A stretch of 64,000 nt of DNA from Nocardia jejuensis NBRC 103114. Its GTDB lineage: Bacteria; Actinomycetota; Actinomycetes; Mycobacteriales; Mycobacteriaceae. The translations under genes and the position numbers were made by a program. Of this stretch, positions 27,929 to 36,755 are shown in pieces. Position 1 is the first letter of the stretch; every line of letters begins with the position of its first letter. The stretch lies in the NCBI RefSeq assembly GCF_001613145.1, contig NZ_BDBU01000016.1:124001-188000 (forward strand), in the 5' to 3' direction. The notes beneath the pieces are model-generated. The model saw only the letters and a program-made list of their open reading frames with translations. It ran no database searches and was not told where the DNA came from.

Positions 27929-28987
27929 ATGACCGTCGTCGCCATGGGTATGCCAGCCGTGCGCACCGGGCTGCCCTCGATGGACGGGCGGCCCGATACT
28001 CCGCAGCTCGTGGACCGATTCGGTCGGGTCGCCCGTGACCTGCGCGTATCGATCACCGAGAAGTGTTCGCTGCGCTGCACCTACTGCATGCCGGAGGAGG
28101 GGTTGCCCGCCATTCCGGCCGACGAGCTGCTCTCCACGGCCGAGATCGTGCGGCTGGTGGTGCTCGCGGTGCGGGAACTGGGCGTGCACGAGGTCCGCTT
28201 CACCGGCGGCGAGCCGCTCATGCGCCGCGATCTCGAGCAGATCGTCGCGGGCTGCCGCGCCGAGCTGCCGGACACGCCCCTGGCCATGACCACCAATGGC
28301 GTCGGGCTCGCGCATCGCGCCCGCGCACTCGCCGCGGCGGGACTCGACCGCATCAACGTCTCGCTCGACACCGTCGATCGCGAGGGCTTCGCCCGCCTCA
28401 CCCGCCGGGACCGGCTCGACTCGGTGTTCGCCGGAATCCGCGCGGCCTCGCAGGCGGGTCTCACCCCGATCAAGGTCAATGCCGTGCTGATGCGCGAAAC
28501 CCTCGGCGGCGCAGCCGATCTGCTGCGGTGGTGTATCGAGGAGGGCTGCGAGCTGCGCTTCATCGAGGAGATGCCGCTCGACGCCGATCACGAGTGGGCG
28601 CGCACGAACATGATCACCGCCGCCGAATTGCTCGAGGCGCTCGGCACCCGTTTCGCGCTCACCCCCGTCGGACGTGAGGATCCGTCCGCGCCCGCCGAGC
28701 TCTGGCAGGTCGACGGCGGTCCGGCCACCGTCGGCATCATCGCCTCGGTGACGCGCAAATTCTGTGGCGACTGCGACCGCACCCGCCTCACCGCCGACGG
28801 CCGGATTCGATCCTGCCTGTTCAGCGATCAGGAATACGACGTGCGCGCGGTCCTGCGATCCGACGCGAGCGATGCCGATATCGCTACCCTGTGGCGTGGC
28901 GCAATGTGGAACAAATGGGCAGGACACGGTATCGACGCCGCCGATTTCGTCCCCCCGGAACGATCGATGGGAGCAATCGGTGGTTGA
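27929..28987 (+). CDS. moaA: GTP 3',8-cyclase MoaA
   Basis: The 352-residue radical SAM enzyme starts Moco synthesis from GTP. The SAM cluster motif CSLRCTYC gives Cys46, Cys50 and Cys53. The C-terminal second cluster has CGDC and a third Cys in RIRSC, and the chain ends in the functional GG pair. MoaA and the divergent moaC product together make cyclic pyranopterin monophosphate. Its last 8 nt overlap moaD. Confidence 0.96.
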   Translation: MTVVAMGMPAVRTGLPSMDGRPDTPQLVDRFGRVARDLRVSITEKCSLRCTYCMPEEGLPAIPADELLSTAEIVRLVVLAVRELGVHEVRFTGGEPLMRRDLEQIVAGCRAELPDTPLAMTTNGVGLAHRARALAAAGLDRINVSLDTVDREGFARLTRRDRLDSVFAGIRAASQAGLTPIKVNAVLMRETLGGAADLLRWCIEEGCELRFIEEMPLDADHEWARTNMITAAELLEALGTRFALTPVGREDPSAPAELWQVDGGPATVGIIASVTRKFCGDCDRTRLTADGRIRSCLFSDQEYDVRAVLRSDASDADIATLWRGAMWNKWAGHGIDAADFVPPERSMGAIGG

Positions 28988-29222
28988 GGTCCGCTATTTC
29001 GCGGCGATAGCCGACGCCGTGGGCAAGTCCTCCGAGCTCCTGGACTTTCCCTCCGGCTCGACCATCGCCGACCTGCGCACCACCCTCACCGCCACCTACG
29101 GCCCGGACCTGGACCCGATGCTGAAGGTCTGCGCCTACCTCGTCGGTGACGAATTGACCCGCGACGGCTCGACCCCGCTGCCCGGCCGCATCGACGTGCT
29201 GCCCCCGTTCGCCGGGGGATAG
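28980..29222 (+). CDS. moaD: Molybdopterin synthase sulfur carrier MoaD
   Basis: This 80-residue ubiquitin-like protein ends in the required GG (PPFAGG), which is adenylated and thiocarboxylated. GTG 28980 overlaps the end of moaA by 8 nt. The MoeB/MoeZ-type activating enzyme needed to load sulfur is not in the window. Confidence 0.92.
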   Translation: MVEVRYFAAIADAVGKSSELLDFPSGSTIADLRTTLTATYGPDLDPMLKVCAYLVGDELTRDGSTPLPGRIDVLPPFAGG

Positions 29223-29260
29223 GACTCCGGTCCGAAGCGGCGACTCCGGTCCGAATCAGC

Positions 29261-30103
29261 TCAGCGCCACCAGGTGTCGAGCGGTGTCACCGGGACCGTG
29301 CGCTTGTGGCGGGTGTTGCGGTGGATGGTTTCGAGTTTCTCGGCGACCTCGGGGGAGATGGGCTTGCCCTCGAGGTAGTCGTCTATCTGGGAGTACTTCA
29401 GGCCCAACGCCTCCTCGTCGGGGAGCGCCGGGCGGTCGTCCTCGAGATCGGCGGTGGGGACCTTCTGCCAGACGCTGGGCGGTGCGCCGAGTTCCTGCAG
29501 CAGGGCCGCGCCCTGGCGTTTGGTGAGGCCGGTGAGCGGGGTGATGTCCACACCGCCGTCGCCGTACTTGGTGAAGAAGCCGGTGACCGCTTCGGCCGCG
29601 TGATCGGTGCCGACCACGAGCATGTTGAGCTGGCCCGCGACGGCGTACTGCAGCACCATGCGCTCACGCGCTTTGATGTTGCCGCGCACGAAGTCTCGCA
29701 GCGCGCCCTGTTCGCCGTCGCTCAGGCCGGACAAGGCGAGCGCGGCCTGCTCGGAGGCGGCGTCGGCGCTCGGCTTCACGTTCAGCGTCACGGACTCGTC
29801 GGGCGCGATGAAGCGCAGCGCGATCTGCGCGTCCTGTTCATCGGCCTGCACGCCGTAGGGCAGCCGCACCGCGACGAACCTGGCCGCGCGCCCCTCGGCG
29901 CGCAGTTCCTCGGCCGCGAGCTGGCACAGCCGCCCGGTCAGGCTGGAATCCTGGCCGCCGCTGATGCCGAGCACGAAACCCTGTGCGGGCGTGGCGCGCA
30001 GATAGTCCTTGAGGAATTCGATGCGCCGCCGCACTTCGTTCTTCGGTTCGATGACCGGCAGCACGCCCAGTTCGGCGATGATCTCTTCGCGCAGGTTGCC
30101 CAT
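29261..30103 (-). CDS. nadE: Ammonia-dependent NAD+ synthetase NadE
   Basis: The 280-residue enzyme makes NAD+ from deamido-NAD+, ATP and ammonia. The PP-loop GISGGQDSS (46-54) binds ATP, and [21 protein letters not shown] is the deamido-NAD site. It lacks the N-terminal glutaminase domain of the long form and matches the E. coli-type length. Many mycobacteria use the long, glutamine-dependent form instead. The start is supported by TAAAGT at leaderless spacing. Confidence 0.95.
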   Translation of the reverse strand: MGNLREEIIAELGVLPVIEPKNEVRRRIEFLKDYLRATPAQGFVLGISGGQDSSLTGRLCQLAAEELRAEGRAARFVAVRLPYGVQADEQDAQIALRFIAPDESVTLNVKPSADAASEQAALALSGLSDGEQGALRDFVRGNIKARERMVLQYAVAGQLNMLVVGTDHAAEAVTGFFTKYGDGGVDITPLTGLTKRQGAALLQELGAPPSVWQKVPTADLEDDRPALPDEEALGLKYSQIDDYLEGKPISPEVAEKLETIHRNTRHKRTVPVTPLDTWWR

Positions 30104-30109
30104 GGGGCC

Positions 30110-30115
30110 ACTTTA
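30110..30115 (-). promoter_or_regulatory. Leaderless -10 box (TAAAGT) for nadE
   Basis: TAAAGT on the minus strand ends 6 nt before ATG 30103. It overlaps the last codons of the upstream TetR gene, so nadE has its own promoter there. Confidence 0.45.
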
Positions 30116-30976
30116 ACCGGCGTCCGAATCGGTGACCTGCCGTACGAGGGTCTCCCAGTGATCGCCGAGTTGTTCCAGGCTGTTGCCCAGCACGCGCATC
30201 TGATGCAGGATCAGCCCGGCATCGAGCGCCGCGAGCAGCGTGTCCGCCAGCAGCGGCACCGAACACGGTGTGCCGGACTGCCGGAGCAGCAGCGACACAT
30301 GGGTTTTCGCGACGTTGTACGGTGCGCCCGAATAGTGCTGCTCGCCCGCGTCGGCGGCCTTGCGCACATCGCCCTCGAGCTCGACCCCGGCCAAGCGGGC
30401 GCGCCCGAAGGCGATCAGCCGCTCGACCGGGGGCGCGCCCGGACCCAGCGGCGGCGGCCCGAACATGTAGGCGGCCTGCATCTTCTGATCGGATTGATCG
30501 AGCAGGGCCAGCATCAGCCCGGCGCGATTGCCGAAGCGCCGGAACACCGTTCCCTTGCCGACCCCCGCACGCTTGGCGACCGCGTCCATGGTGACGCCGT
30601 CGGCGCCCTGTTCCTGCACGAGTGCCTCGGCCGCGTCCAGCAGCAGCTGCCGATTGCGCGCGGCATCGCTGCGCTCGCCGGTGCCGGTCGGCAGCAGCGA
30701 CAGCGAGTGCGGCGGGGGCCCCTGCCCGATCACCGGTTCGATGGACAGCGCCGTTCCCGTCCCGACCGGCATGGCTCCGGGCGCGCTGTGCTGCACTGCC
30801 GCCGGGCCGATGGGCAGGCCGCCGCTCACCTCGTCGCGTGCGATCCCCGCCGGACCGCCGGGTCGAGGCGCGAGTCCACACGGCACCGGTTCGGTCGCCG
30901 ACGCGGCGTCGGGCCCGCCCGGCTCGGAGTCCGGCGGCTCCGTACAGGGCTCGTCGGCGGGGGTGTCGCAGTTCAC
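30113..30976 (-). CDS. TetR family regulator with long Pro-rich N-terminal tail
   Basis: The HTH domain lies at about 103-150 (RQLLLDAAEALVQEQGADGVTMDAVAKRAGVGKGTVFRRFGNR region), followed by a ligand-binding helical half. The 287-residue length includes about 100 residues of Pro/Gly-rich tail before the HTH, which is unusual; a later start is possible. GTG 30976 has an AGGAG site about 10 nt upstream. It is divergent from an FMN reductase gene and a perfect palindrome lies between them, so it probably represses itself and that gene. The inducer is unknown. Confidence 0.85.
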   Translation of the reverse strand: MNCDTPADEPCTEPPDSEPGGPDAASATEPVPCGLAPRPGGPAGIARDEVSGGLPIGPAAVQHSAPGAMPVGTGTALSIEPVIGQGPPPHSLSLLPTGTGERSDAARNRQLLLDAAEALVQEQGADGVTMDAVAKRAGVGKGTVFRRFGNRAGLMLALLDQSDQKMQAAYMFGPPPLGPGAPPVERLIAFGRARLAGVELEGDVRKAADAGEQHYSGAPYNVAKTHVSLLLRQSGTPCSVPLLADTLLAALDAGLILHQMRVLGNSLEQLGDHWETLVRQVTDSDAG

Positions 30977-31005
30977 GGCGGGATACTCCTAAACGGGAAT
31001 GGAAG

Positions 31006-31019
31006 CGGACCATGGTCCG
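31006..31019. promoter_or_regulatory. Palindromic operator between TetR and FMN reductase genes
   Basis: CGGACCATGGTCCG is a perfect 14-bp palindrome centred between the two divergent starts (30976 and 31073). Its place and symmetry suit a TetR-type operator. Confidence 0.5.
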
Positions 31020-31072
31020 GTTACAGTGTACTGATAGTTCCGCCCGCAGATCAGTACCCAGGAGTGATGACC

Positions 31073-31639
31073 ATGTCGCAGACCCGCCTTCTCGCACTGG
31101 TTGGAAGCCTTCGCGCCGCCTCGATCAACCGGCGCCTCGCCGAGGCCGCGGTGAGGACCGCGCCCGAAGGCGTGGACATCGCCATCTACGAGGGCCTGAG
31201 CGATATTCCTTTCTACAACGAGGACCTCGATGTCGAGGGCGCTGTGCCCGCCGCCGCGCAGGCGCTGCGCGACGCGGTCGGCGCCTCGGACGGTCTGCTG
31301 ATCTTCACCCCCGAGTACAACGGCACCCTGCCCGCCGTGCTGAAGAACGCCATCGACTGGGCCTCGCGGCCCTACGGCGCCGGTGCGCTCAAGGCCCGCC
31401 CGGTGGCCGTGGTCAGTGCGTCGATCAGCTCCAATGCCGCCAAGTGGTCGCACGGCGACGCGGTGAAGGCGTTCGGTGTCGCGGGTGCGCTCGTGGTCGA
31501 CGACGCCTCGCTGAACTTCGGCGGAATCGGGCAGCGTTTCGGTGAGACGCATCCGGCCGACGATGCCGAGGCGCTCACCCAACTCGCCGCGACCGTGCAT
31601 CAGTTGAACGAAGCGGCAAAGGCCGCCGCTAACGCCTGA
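31073..31639 (+). CDS. NADPH-dependent FMN reductase family protein
   Basis: This 188-residue flavodoxin-fold oxidoreductase has the family motif GSLRAASINRRLAE (about 10-23), which binds the FMN phosphate, and the FTPEYNGTLPAVLKNAIDWAS segment of the active site. It likely reduces quinones, azo compounds or other electron acceptors with NAD(P)H. ATG 31073 is preferred over ATG 31067 because the AGGAG site is 8 nt upstream. It is divergent from a TetR gene that probably controls it. Confidence 0.9.
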   Translation: MSQTRLLALVGSLRAASINRRLAEAAVRTAPEGVDIAIYEGLSDIPFYNEDLDVEGAVPAAAQALRDAVGASDGLLIFTPEYNGTLPAVLKNAIDWASRPYGAGALKARPVAVVSASISSNAAKWSHGDAVKAFGVAGALVVDDASLNFGGIGQRFGETHPADDAEALTQLAATVHQLNEAAKAAANA

Positions 31640-31725
31640 CGGAACGGTGTGGACGCTCGAATTGTTGGAGTAAACATTTTGCTACCTAACATTCGAACGT
31701 CGAACCGATAATGAATCAAGCGCAA

Positions 31726-31749
31726 GGTCACGGCTTTTCGGCCGTGGCC
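31726..31749 (+). terminator. Hairpin after the FMN reductase gene
   Basis: A 9-bp stem with one G-T pair (31726-31734 with 31741-31749) has a TTTTCG loop. It lies about 86 bp after the stop codon. Confidence 0.5.
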
Positions 31750-31775
31750 TACCGCTTTATCTGCCCAATTTGAGT

Positions 31776-31781
31776 TAACTT
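31776..31781 (+). promoter_or_regulatory. Leaderless -10 box (TAACTT) for the G1 peptidase
   Basis: TAACTT ends 6 nt before ATG 31788 in a locally AT-rich stretch, and no ribosome site is present. Confidence 0.5.
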
Positions 31782-31787
31782 TTTCTC

Positions 31788-32678
31788 ATGAAGCTATCGA
31801 CGGGCAATTCTGTCTGGGCTCGATGCTGTATGGCCATAACGATGGCCGTGTCCACTGTCGCGATGGTGGCGAGTGCGGCCGAGGCCGTCGCGGAATCGAA
31901 TGCCCGCCTCTTTCTCGGCAATTGGGCCGGATATGTGGTCAAAGGAGATTTTCGTGAGGTCAGCGCCACCTGGGTGCAGCCGGAAATCCAGTGTCTCAAC
32001 CCGGGCGTGCTGCAGCGCATCGTGCCGTGGGTCGGCCTGAACGGCGCGACCACTTTCGACGGCAATGTGGCGCTGCCGCTCATGCAGACCGGAGTCGAAT
32101 CCATTTGTGCCAGTGACGCGGCGGTCTACGCGGCACTGCCGGGGTTGCAGATCGAGAATGTCGCGGCGGATCTCGCCTACGCCGATCCGCGATTGGCCGG
32201 TGCGGTCATGCACGGCGGCGGGATGGTCGCGAACGGACTCGGCGCGGCCACCGACGGTCTGTGCGCGGTCGGCGCGCTGGGGGCCATGTGTCAGACCGAG
32301 CAGTACATCGACGGGTGGTGGGAGGGCTACCCGGAACCGCCCTACAGCTATGACGATGTGGCGTTGAGTGCCGGGGACACCATGCATTCGGTGGTCAGCT
32401 GGGACGGTCAGAGCTACACGATGACGCTGCAGAATCGTTCGCGAGGCTGGACTCGCACCACGGTGGTCCCCTCGACCGCGCCCGCGCGCACGGCGGAGAT
32501 CGTGCTCGAGGGTCATCTGGACGCGGCCCTGCCCGGCTTCGCGCCGGTCGCCTTCACCGAGATAGAGATCGACGGCAGACCGCTCGCGGCCTACGACGCG
32601 CAGATGTACGGCATCGCCGCGACGAACCGGGTTCTCGCCCCCGGTCCGGTCGATGGTTCGAGCTTCGTCATAGGCTGA
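31788..32678 (+). CDS. Secreted G1 (eqolisin-like) family peptidase
   Basis: This 296-residue protein begins with a signal peptide (about 1-35, hydrophobic and ending near AEAVA). The mature part follows the G1 beta-sandwich pattern: NWAGYVV, SATWVQPEI, VPWVGLNGA, QTGVES, WWEGYPEPP and TAEIVLEG. In eqolisins the catalytic pair is one Gln and one Glu; the Gln in QTGVES and the Glu in TAEIVLEG are the likely equivalents, judged by motif position only. Fungal members are acid proteases, while bacterial members are little studied. The gene stands alone, with its own -10 box and terminator. Confidence 0.75.
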   Translation: MKLSTGNSVWARCCMAITMAVSTVAMVASAAEAVAESNARLFLGNWAGYVVKGDFREVSATWVQPEIQCLNPGVLQRIVPWVGLNGATTFDGNVALPLMQTGVESICASDAAVYAALPGLQIENVAADLAYADPRLAGAVMHGGGMVANGLGAATDGLCAVGALGAMCQTEQYIDGWWEGYPEPPYSYDDVALSAGDTMHSVVSWDGQSYTMTLQNRSRGWTRTTVVPSTAPARTAEIVLEGHLDAALPGFAPVAFTEIEIDGRPLAAYDAQMYGIAATNRVLAPGPVDGSSFVIG

Positions 32679-32718
32679 ACGCTCGAACCGGGGTGGGTAC
32701 GCGACACGCCGAACCGAT

Positions 32719-32746
32719 GGGCTGCCCCGGAAATTCGGGGCAGCCC
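32719..32746 (+). terminator. Terminator of the G1 peptidase gene
   Basis: A perfect 11-bp stem (32719-32729 with 32736-32746) is followed by GTTT. Confidence 0.85.
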
Positions 32747-32933
32747 GTTTCGCTGCTTCGGAAGGGCTGTTCGGGCGAGACCGCTGTGACTCGTGTGATG
32801 GGTGTTGATCAGCGAGAACAGTGGGTTTGCTGAAAATGTGCTGTATGTCGAAATTGTGATCTACACCTCAGTCGTGTCGAGTTGCGAATCGAGCGTCCTG
32901 GTACTTGTGGCGAGTGAATCCCACGTTTGTGAG

Positions 32934-32981
32934 TCGCAACATGTCGTGTTGGATGATTCTGTCGGCCACTAGGTGTAGTGT
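32934..32981 (+). promoter_or_regulatory. Paired NrdR-like boxes upstream of nrdH
   Basis: Box 2 (32966-32981) has perfect arms CACTA/TAGTG around GGTG. Box 1 (32934-32949) matches it at 10 of 16 positions, best in the right half. Their centres are 32 bp apart, about three helical turns, as in known NrdR sites. TAGTGT at the end of box 2 also fits a -10 element, so NrdR would block the promoter. Confidence 0.65.
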
Positions 32982-33136
32982 CTTGGAAGCTGGAAGGGCA
33001 TACAGCGGGAACCCGAGCAGGGGCCGCGCGACCAGGGGCTCAGGTCTCGCTTCCAGGGGTTAGCGAACCAGCTACATGGATCTTGTTTCAGTCGTGCGCT
33101 GCATACGGATCGAAGGCTAAGGAGAAGGGGAAACCA

Positions 33137-33376
33137 ATGACCGTCACCGTGTACACCAAGCCCGCTTGTGTCCAGTGCAATGCCACCTACCGCGCGCTCG
33201 ACAAGGCCGGAGTGGAGTACGACGTTATCGACATCTCCGAGAGCCCCGAGGCCCGCGACTACGTGATGGCCCTGGGTTACCTGCAGGCCCCCGTGGTCGT
33301 CGCCGGTGACGATCACTGGTCCGGCTTCCGCCCGGACCGGATCAAGGCCCTCGCCACCGCGGTCGCCGTCGCCTGA
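33137..33376 (+). CDS. nrdH: NrdH-redoxin
   Basis: The 79-residue glutaredoxin-like protein reduces class Ib ribonucleotide reductase. The redox motif CVQC is at 11-14, and SGFRPDRI near the end is the family signature. ATG 33137 has a strong GGAGAAGGGG site, and the leader from the probable start near 32988 is about 150 nt with a TGGAAGC/GCTTCCA inverted repeat. It begins the nrdH-nrdI-nrdE operon. Confidence 0.95.
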   Translation: MTVTVYTKPACVQCNATYRALDKAGVEYDVIDISESPEARDYVMALGYLQAPVVVAGDDHWSGFRPDRIKALATAVAVA

Positions 33377-33431
33377 CGGCCCGGAGTCGCCGGTTCGCCG
33401 GCGGCCCCCATCCGGGCGAAAGGAGTGGGAA

Positions 33432-33902
33432 ATGACCGAGTTGTCCACGCGGACACCGAATTTGGTCTACTTCTCCAGCGCTTCGGAGAACACGCATCGC
33501 TTCGTGGAGCGGCTGGGTATCCCCGCCGTCCGTATTCCGCTTCATACTGCCGACTCGCTTCGCGTCGACGAGCCCTACGTGCTGATCGTCCCCACCTACG
33601 GGGGCGGTCGGCACGTGCTGGGCGGGAGTCGATCCGACAAGGAATTCGTCCCCCGTCAGGTGGCCAAGTTCCTCAACGATCCGCATAACCGCGCCCTGCT
33701 GCGCGGCGTGATCGCGGCCGGCAACACCAACTTCGGCGATACGTACTGCTTTGCGGGAGAAGTCATCTCGCGCAAATGCGGAGTCGAGTACCTGTATCGC
33801 TTCGAACTCATGGGAACTGCTGAGGACGTCGAGCGCGTCCGAGAGGGATTGGGATTGTTTTGGCAACGACAACCGCACCGGTCGGAAAGACTGCCCGTGT
33901 AG
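33432..33902 (+). CDS. nrdI: NrdI flavodoxin-like protein
   Basis: The 156-residue flavodoxin supplies the oxidant that assembles the dimanganese-tyrosyl radical in NrdF. Motifs are [17 protein letters not shown] (FMN phosphate loop, about 12-28), PTYGGG and [16 protein letters not shown] 33432 has an AGGAG site. The gene overlaps nrdE by 43 nt. Confidence 0.95.
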   Translation: MTELSTRTPNLVYFSSASENTHRFVERLGIPAVRIPLHTADSLRVDEPYVLIVPTYGGGRHVLGGSRSDKEFVPRQVAKFLNDPHNRALLRGVIAAGNTNFGDTYCFAGEVISRKCGVEYLYRFELMGTAEDVERVREGLGLFWQRQPHRSERLPV

Positions 33903-36040
33903 AGCGCCCCGTCAGTGGTGAGGCCACCACGGGGCTCGACTACCACGCGCTCAACGCGATGCTGAACCTGTACGGTCCCAACGGCGAGATCCAGTTCGAC
34001 CGGGACCGCGAGGCCGCGCATCAGTACTTCCTGCAGCACGTCAACCAGAACACCGTGTTCTTCCACAACCTGCGCGAGAAGCTCGACTACCTCGTCAAGG
34101 AAAACTATTACGAGACAGAGGTTCTCGACCAGTACAGCTTCGACTTCACCAAGAAGCTGTTCAAGCAGGCGTACGCGAAGAAGTTCCGCTTCCCCACCTT
34201 CCTGGGCGCGTTCAAGTACTACACCTCGTACACGCTCAAGACGTTCGACGGCAAGCGCTACCTGGAGCGCTTCGAGGATCGCGTCTGCATGGTCGCGCTG
34301 ACCCTGGCCGCCGGTGACGAGACCCTGGCGTCCGAGCTGGTCGACGAGGTCATGGACGGCCGCTTCCAGCCGGCCACCCCGACCTTCCTGAACTCGGGCA
34401 AGAAGCAGCGCGGCGAGCCGGTGTCCTGCTTCCTGCTGCGCATCGAGGACAATATGGAGTCCATCGGGCGCTCCATCAACTCCGCGCTGCAGCTGTCCAA
34501 GCGCGGTGGCGGTGTCGCCCTGCTGCTGAGCAACATTCGCGAGACCGGCGCCCCGATCAAGCAGATCGAGAACCAGTCCTCGGGTGTCATCCCGATCATG
34601 AAGCTGCTCGAGGACTCCTTCTCCTACGCGAACCAGCTGGGTGCGCGTCAGGGTGCGGGCGCGGTCTACCTGCAGGCCCACCACCCCGACATCTACCGCT
34701 TCCTGGACACCAAGCGGGAGAACGCGGACGAGAAGATCCGCATCAAGACGCTGTCGCTGGGCGTGGTCATCCCGGACATCACCTTCGAGCTGGCGCGCAA
34801 GAACGAGGACATGTACCTGTTCTCGCCGTACGACGTGGAGCGCATCTACGGCGTGCCGTTCGCGGACATCAACATCACCGAGAAGTACCACGAGATGGTC
34901 GACGACAAGCGGATCCGCAAGTCGAAGATCAAGGCGCGCGAGTTCTTCCAGACCATCGCCGAGCTGCAGTTCGAATCCGGCTACCCGTACATCATGTACG
35001 AGGACACCGTGAACCGGTCGAACCCGATCAAGGGCAAGATCACCCACTCGAACCTGTGCTCGGAGATCCTGCAGGTCTCGACCCCCTCGGAGTTCAACGA
35101 CGATCTGTCCTACTCCAAGGTCGGCAAGGACATCTCCTGCAACCTGGGCTCGCTGAACATCGCCAAGGCCATGGATTCGCCGGACTTCGCCAAGACGATC
35201 GAGGTCTCGATCCGCGCGCTGACCGCGGTGTCGAACCAGACCCACATCTACTCGGTGCCGTCGATCGAGCAGGGCAACAACGAGTCTCACGCCATCGGCC
35301 TGGGTCAGATGAACCTGCACGGCTACCTCGCCCGCGAGCACATCTACTACGGCTCCGACGAGGGCATCGACTTCACCAACATCTACTTCTACACCGTGGC
35401 GTTCCACGCGATCCGGGCCTCGAACCGGATCGCCATCGAGCGCGGCAGCTACTTCGGTGGCTTCCCCGACTCGAAGTACGCCAGCGGCGAGTTCTTCGAC
35501 AAGTACACCGAGCAGGAGTGGGTCCCGGCCACCGAGCGCATCCGCGAGCTGTTCGCCGACGCGAACGTCCACATCCCCACCCAGGACGACTGGCGTGAGC
35601 TCAAGGCGTCGGTCATGGAGCACGGCATCTACAACCAGAACCTGCAGGCGGTCCCGCCGACCGGTTCCATCTCCTACATCAACCACTCGACCAGTTCGAT
35701 CCACCCGGTCGCCTCGAAGATCGAGATCCGCAAGGAAGGCAAGATCGGCCGCGTCTACTACCCGGCCCCCTACCTGACGAACGAGAACCTCGAGTACTTC
35801 CAGGACGCCTACGAGATCGGCTACGAGAAGGTCATCGACACCTACGCCGCGGCCACGCAGCACGTCGACCAGGGCCTGTCGCTGACCCTGTTCTTCAAGG
35901 ACAGCGCCTCCACCCGTGACGTCAACAAGGCGCAGATCTACGCGTGGCGCAAGGGCATCAAGACCCTCTACTACATTCGCATCCGCCAAATGGCTTTGGA
36001 GGGAACCGAAGTCGAGGGCTGCGTCAGCTGCATGCTCTGA
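33860..36040 (+). CDS. nrdE: Class Ib ribonucleotide reductase large subunit NrdE
   Basis: This 726-residue catalytic subunit converts NDPs to dNDPs. Signatures include the [11 protein letters not shown] region with the first active-site Cys area, [11 protein letters not shown] with the second redox Cys, the [10 protein letters not shown] stretch and the C-terminal GCVSCML tail with the shuttle cysteines. The start is TTG 33860, 43 nt inside nrdI, which fits the conserved N-terminus and implies coupling. Its partner NrdF is encoded separately at 43627. Confidence 0.96.
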   Translation: MATTTAPVGKTARVERPVSGEATTGLDYHALNAMLNLYGPNGEIQFDRDREAAHQYFLQHVNQNTVFFHNLREKLDYLVKENYYETEVLDQYSFDFTKKLFKQAYAKKFRFPTFLGAFKYYTSYTLKTFDGKRYLERFEDRVCMVALTLAAGDETLASELVDEVMDGRFQPATPTFLNSGKKQRGEPVSCFLLRIEDNMESIGRSINSALQLSKRGGGVALLLSNIRETGAPIKQIENQSSGVIPIMKLLEDSFSYANQLGARQGAGAVYLQAHHPDIYRFLDTKRENADEKIRIKTLSLGVVIPDITFELARKNEDMYLFSPYDVERIYGVPFADINITEKYHEMVDDKRIRKSKIKAREFFQTIAELQFESGYPYIMYEDTVNRSNPIKGKITHSNLCSEILQVSTPSEFNDDLSYSKVGKDISCNLGSLNIAKAMDSPDFAKTIEVSIRALTAVSNQTHIYSVPSIEQGNNESHAIGLGQMNLHGYLAREHIYYGSDEGIDFTNIYFYTVAFHAIRASNRIAIERGSYFGGFPDSKYASGEFFDKYTEQEWVPATERIRELFADANVHIPTQDDWRELKASVMEHGIYNQNLQAVPPTGSISYINHSTSSIHPVASKIEIRKEGKIGRVYYPAPYLTNENLEYFQDAYEIGYEKVIDTYAAATQHVDQGLSLTLFFKDSASTRDVNKAQIYAWRKGIKTLYYIRIRQMALEGTEVEGCVSCML

Positions 36041-36053
36041 TTCGCTGACCTGA

Positions 36054-36087
36054 AAGGGCGCTCCCGGAAATCCGGGAGCGCCCTTTT
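36054..36087 (+). terminator. Terminator of nrdHIE
   Basis: A perfect 14-bp stem (36054-36067 with 36072-36085) with loop AAAT is followed by TTTTC, 13 bp after nrdE. Confidence 0.92.
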
Positions 36088-36398
36088 CGTATATCCGCCA
36101 CCCGCAGGATGATTGATCCGCCCGCAGCCCGATTGGGAGCGCTGTGCTGAATACCGGCGGGTGCGGGGCAGGGGTTGTGAAGTGTCCAGAAGGTGCTGTG
36201 GGGGTGGGGTTTCGGGGATCGGCTCGATAGGCTCGGGGTGGTTTCGACGTCGGAAATATTTGCGCGGTCGACGTAGAAACTGTAGTGAGACAAGGAAATT
36301 GGAGGTGATCTCCCCCGCTCTCCGCTCCCCCATTGGTGGCGGGTGGGGCTTGATTCGAAACCTGCCGCGCGACGAGAGTCGCGTATTCACAACCGCAA

Positions 36399-36444
36399 GA
36401 CTGCCCACCGGGTGGAAGACCTCGCGTCCGCCCGGTGGGCAGTC
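36399..36444. repeat. Perfect 14-bp inverted repeat
   Basis: GACTGCCCACCGGG (36399-36412) pairs perfectly with 36431-36444 around an 18-nt loop. No U tract follows, and the nearest upstream gene already has its own terminator 310 bp earlier. Confidence 0.8.
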
Positions 36445-36462
36445 GCATGTGCGGACATCGGA

Positions 36463-36550
36463 GTCGTCGGGCACGGCGGTCATTGTCGTCGGGCACGGTG
36501 GCCATTGTCGTCGGGCACGGTGGACATTGTGGTCGGACACGGTGGCCATT
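36463..36550. repeat. Four tandem 22-bp repeats
   Basis: Units start at 36463, 36485, 36507 and 36529. The core of each is GTCGTCGGGCACGGTGG followed by NCATT, with few changes between copies. Twenty-two base pairs is about two helical turns, so each copy presents the same face of DNA. It begins 18 bp after the hairpin. Confidence 0.9.
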
Positions 36551-36755
36551 CGGACACACGGTGTTTCAGAAGGTTGTGATCGGGAACAGCTGGAAGGGAG
36601 GCGATGCGGTGAATTGCCTTAGAGATTTCTGGAAACGGGGTGCGACAGGCGGGTTCGCATCTAGGTTCGGTCCCCGAACCGGGATCGATGTGAGGAGTAT
36701 TCGTGCCGAACGCACAAATCGAGATTGCCGGGGATCGACTATCGGGTGACGTGCA

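Larger units (their letters stand above)
36088..36755. other. Long non-coding region between nrdE and the esterase
   Basis: These 668 bases have no convincing gene. Frames on both strands lack family features and run through a repeat whose 22-bp period would shift frame. The region holds a strong hairpin (36399-36444) and a tandem repeat array (36463-36550), described separately. The esterase promoter must lie in the last 200 bases but could not be placed. Confidence 0.6.

Noticed and set aside
36113..36622. 169-codon ORF between nrdE and the esterase
   Set aside because: It runs through the 22-bp repeat array and the hairpin, and composition is unlike a protein.
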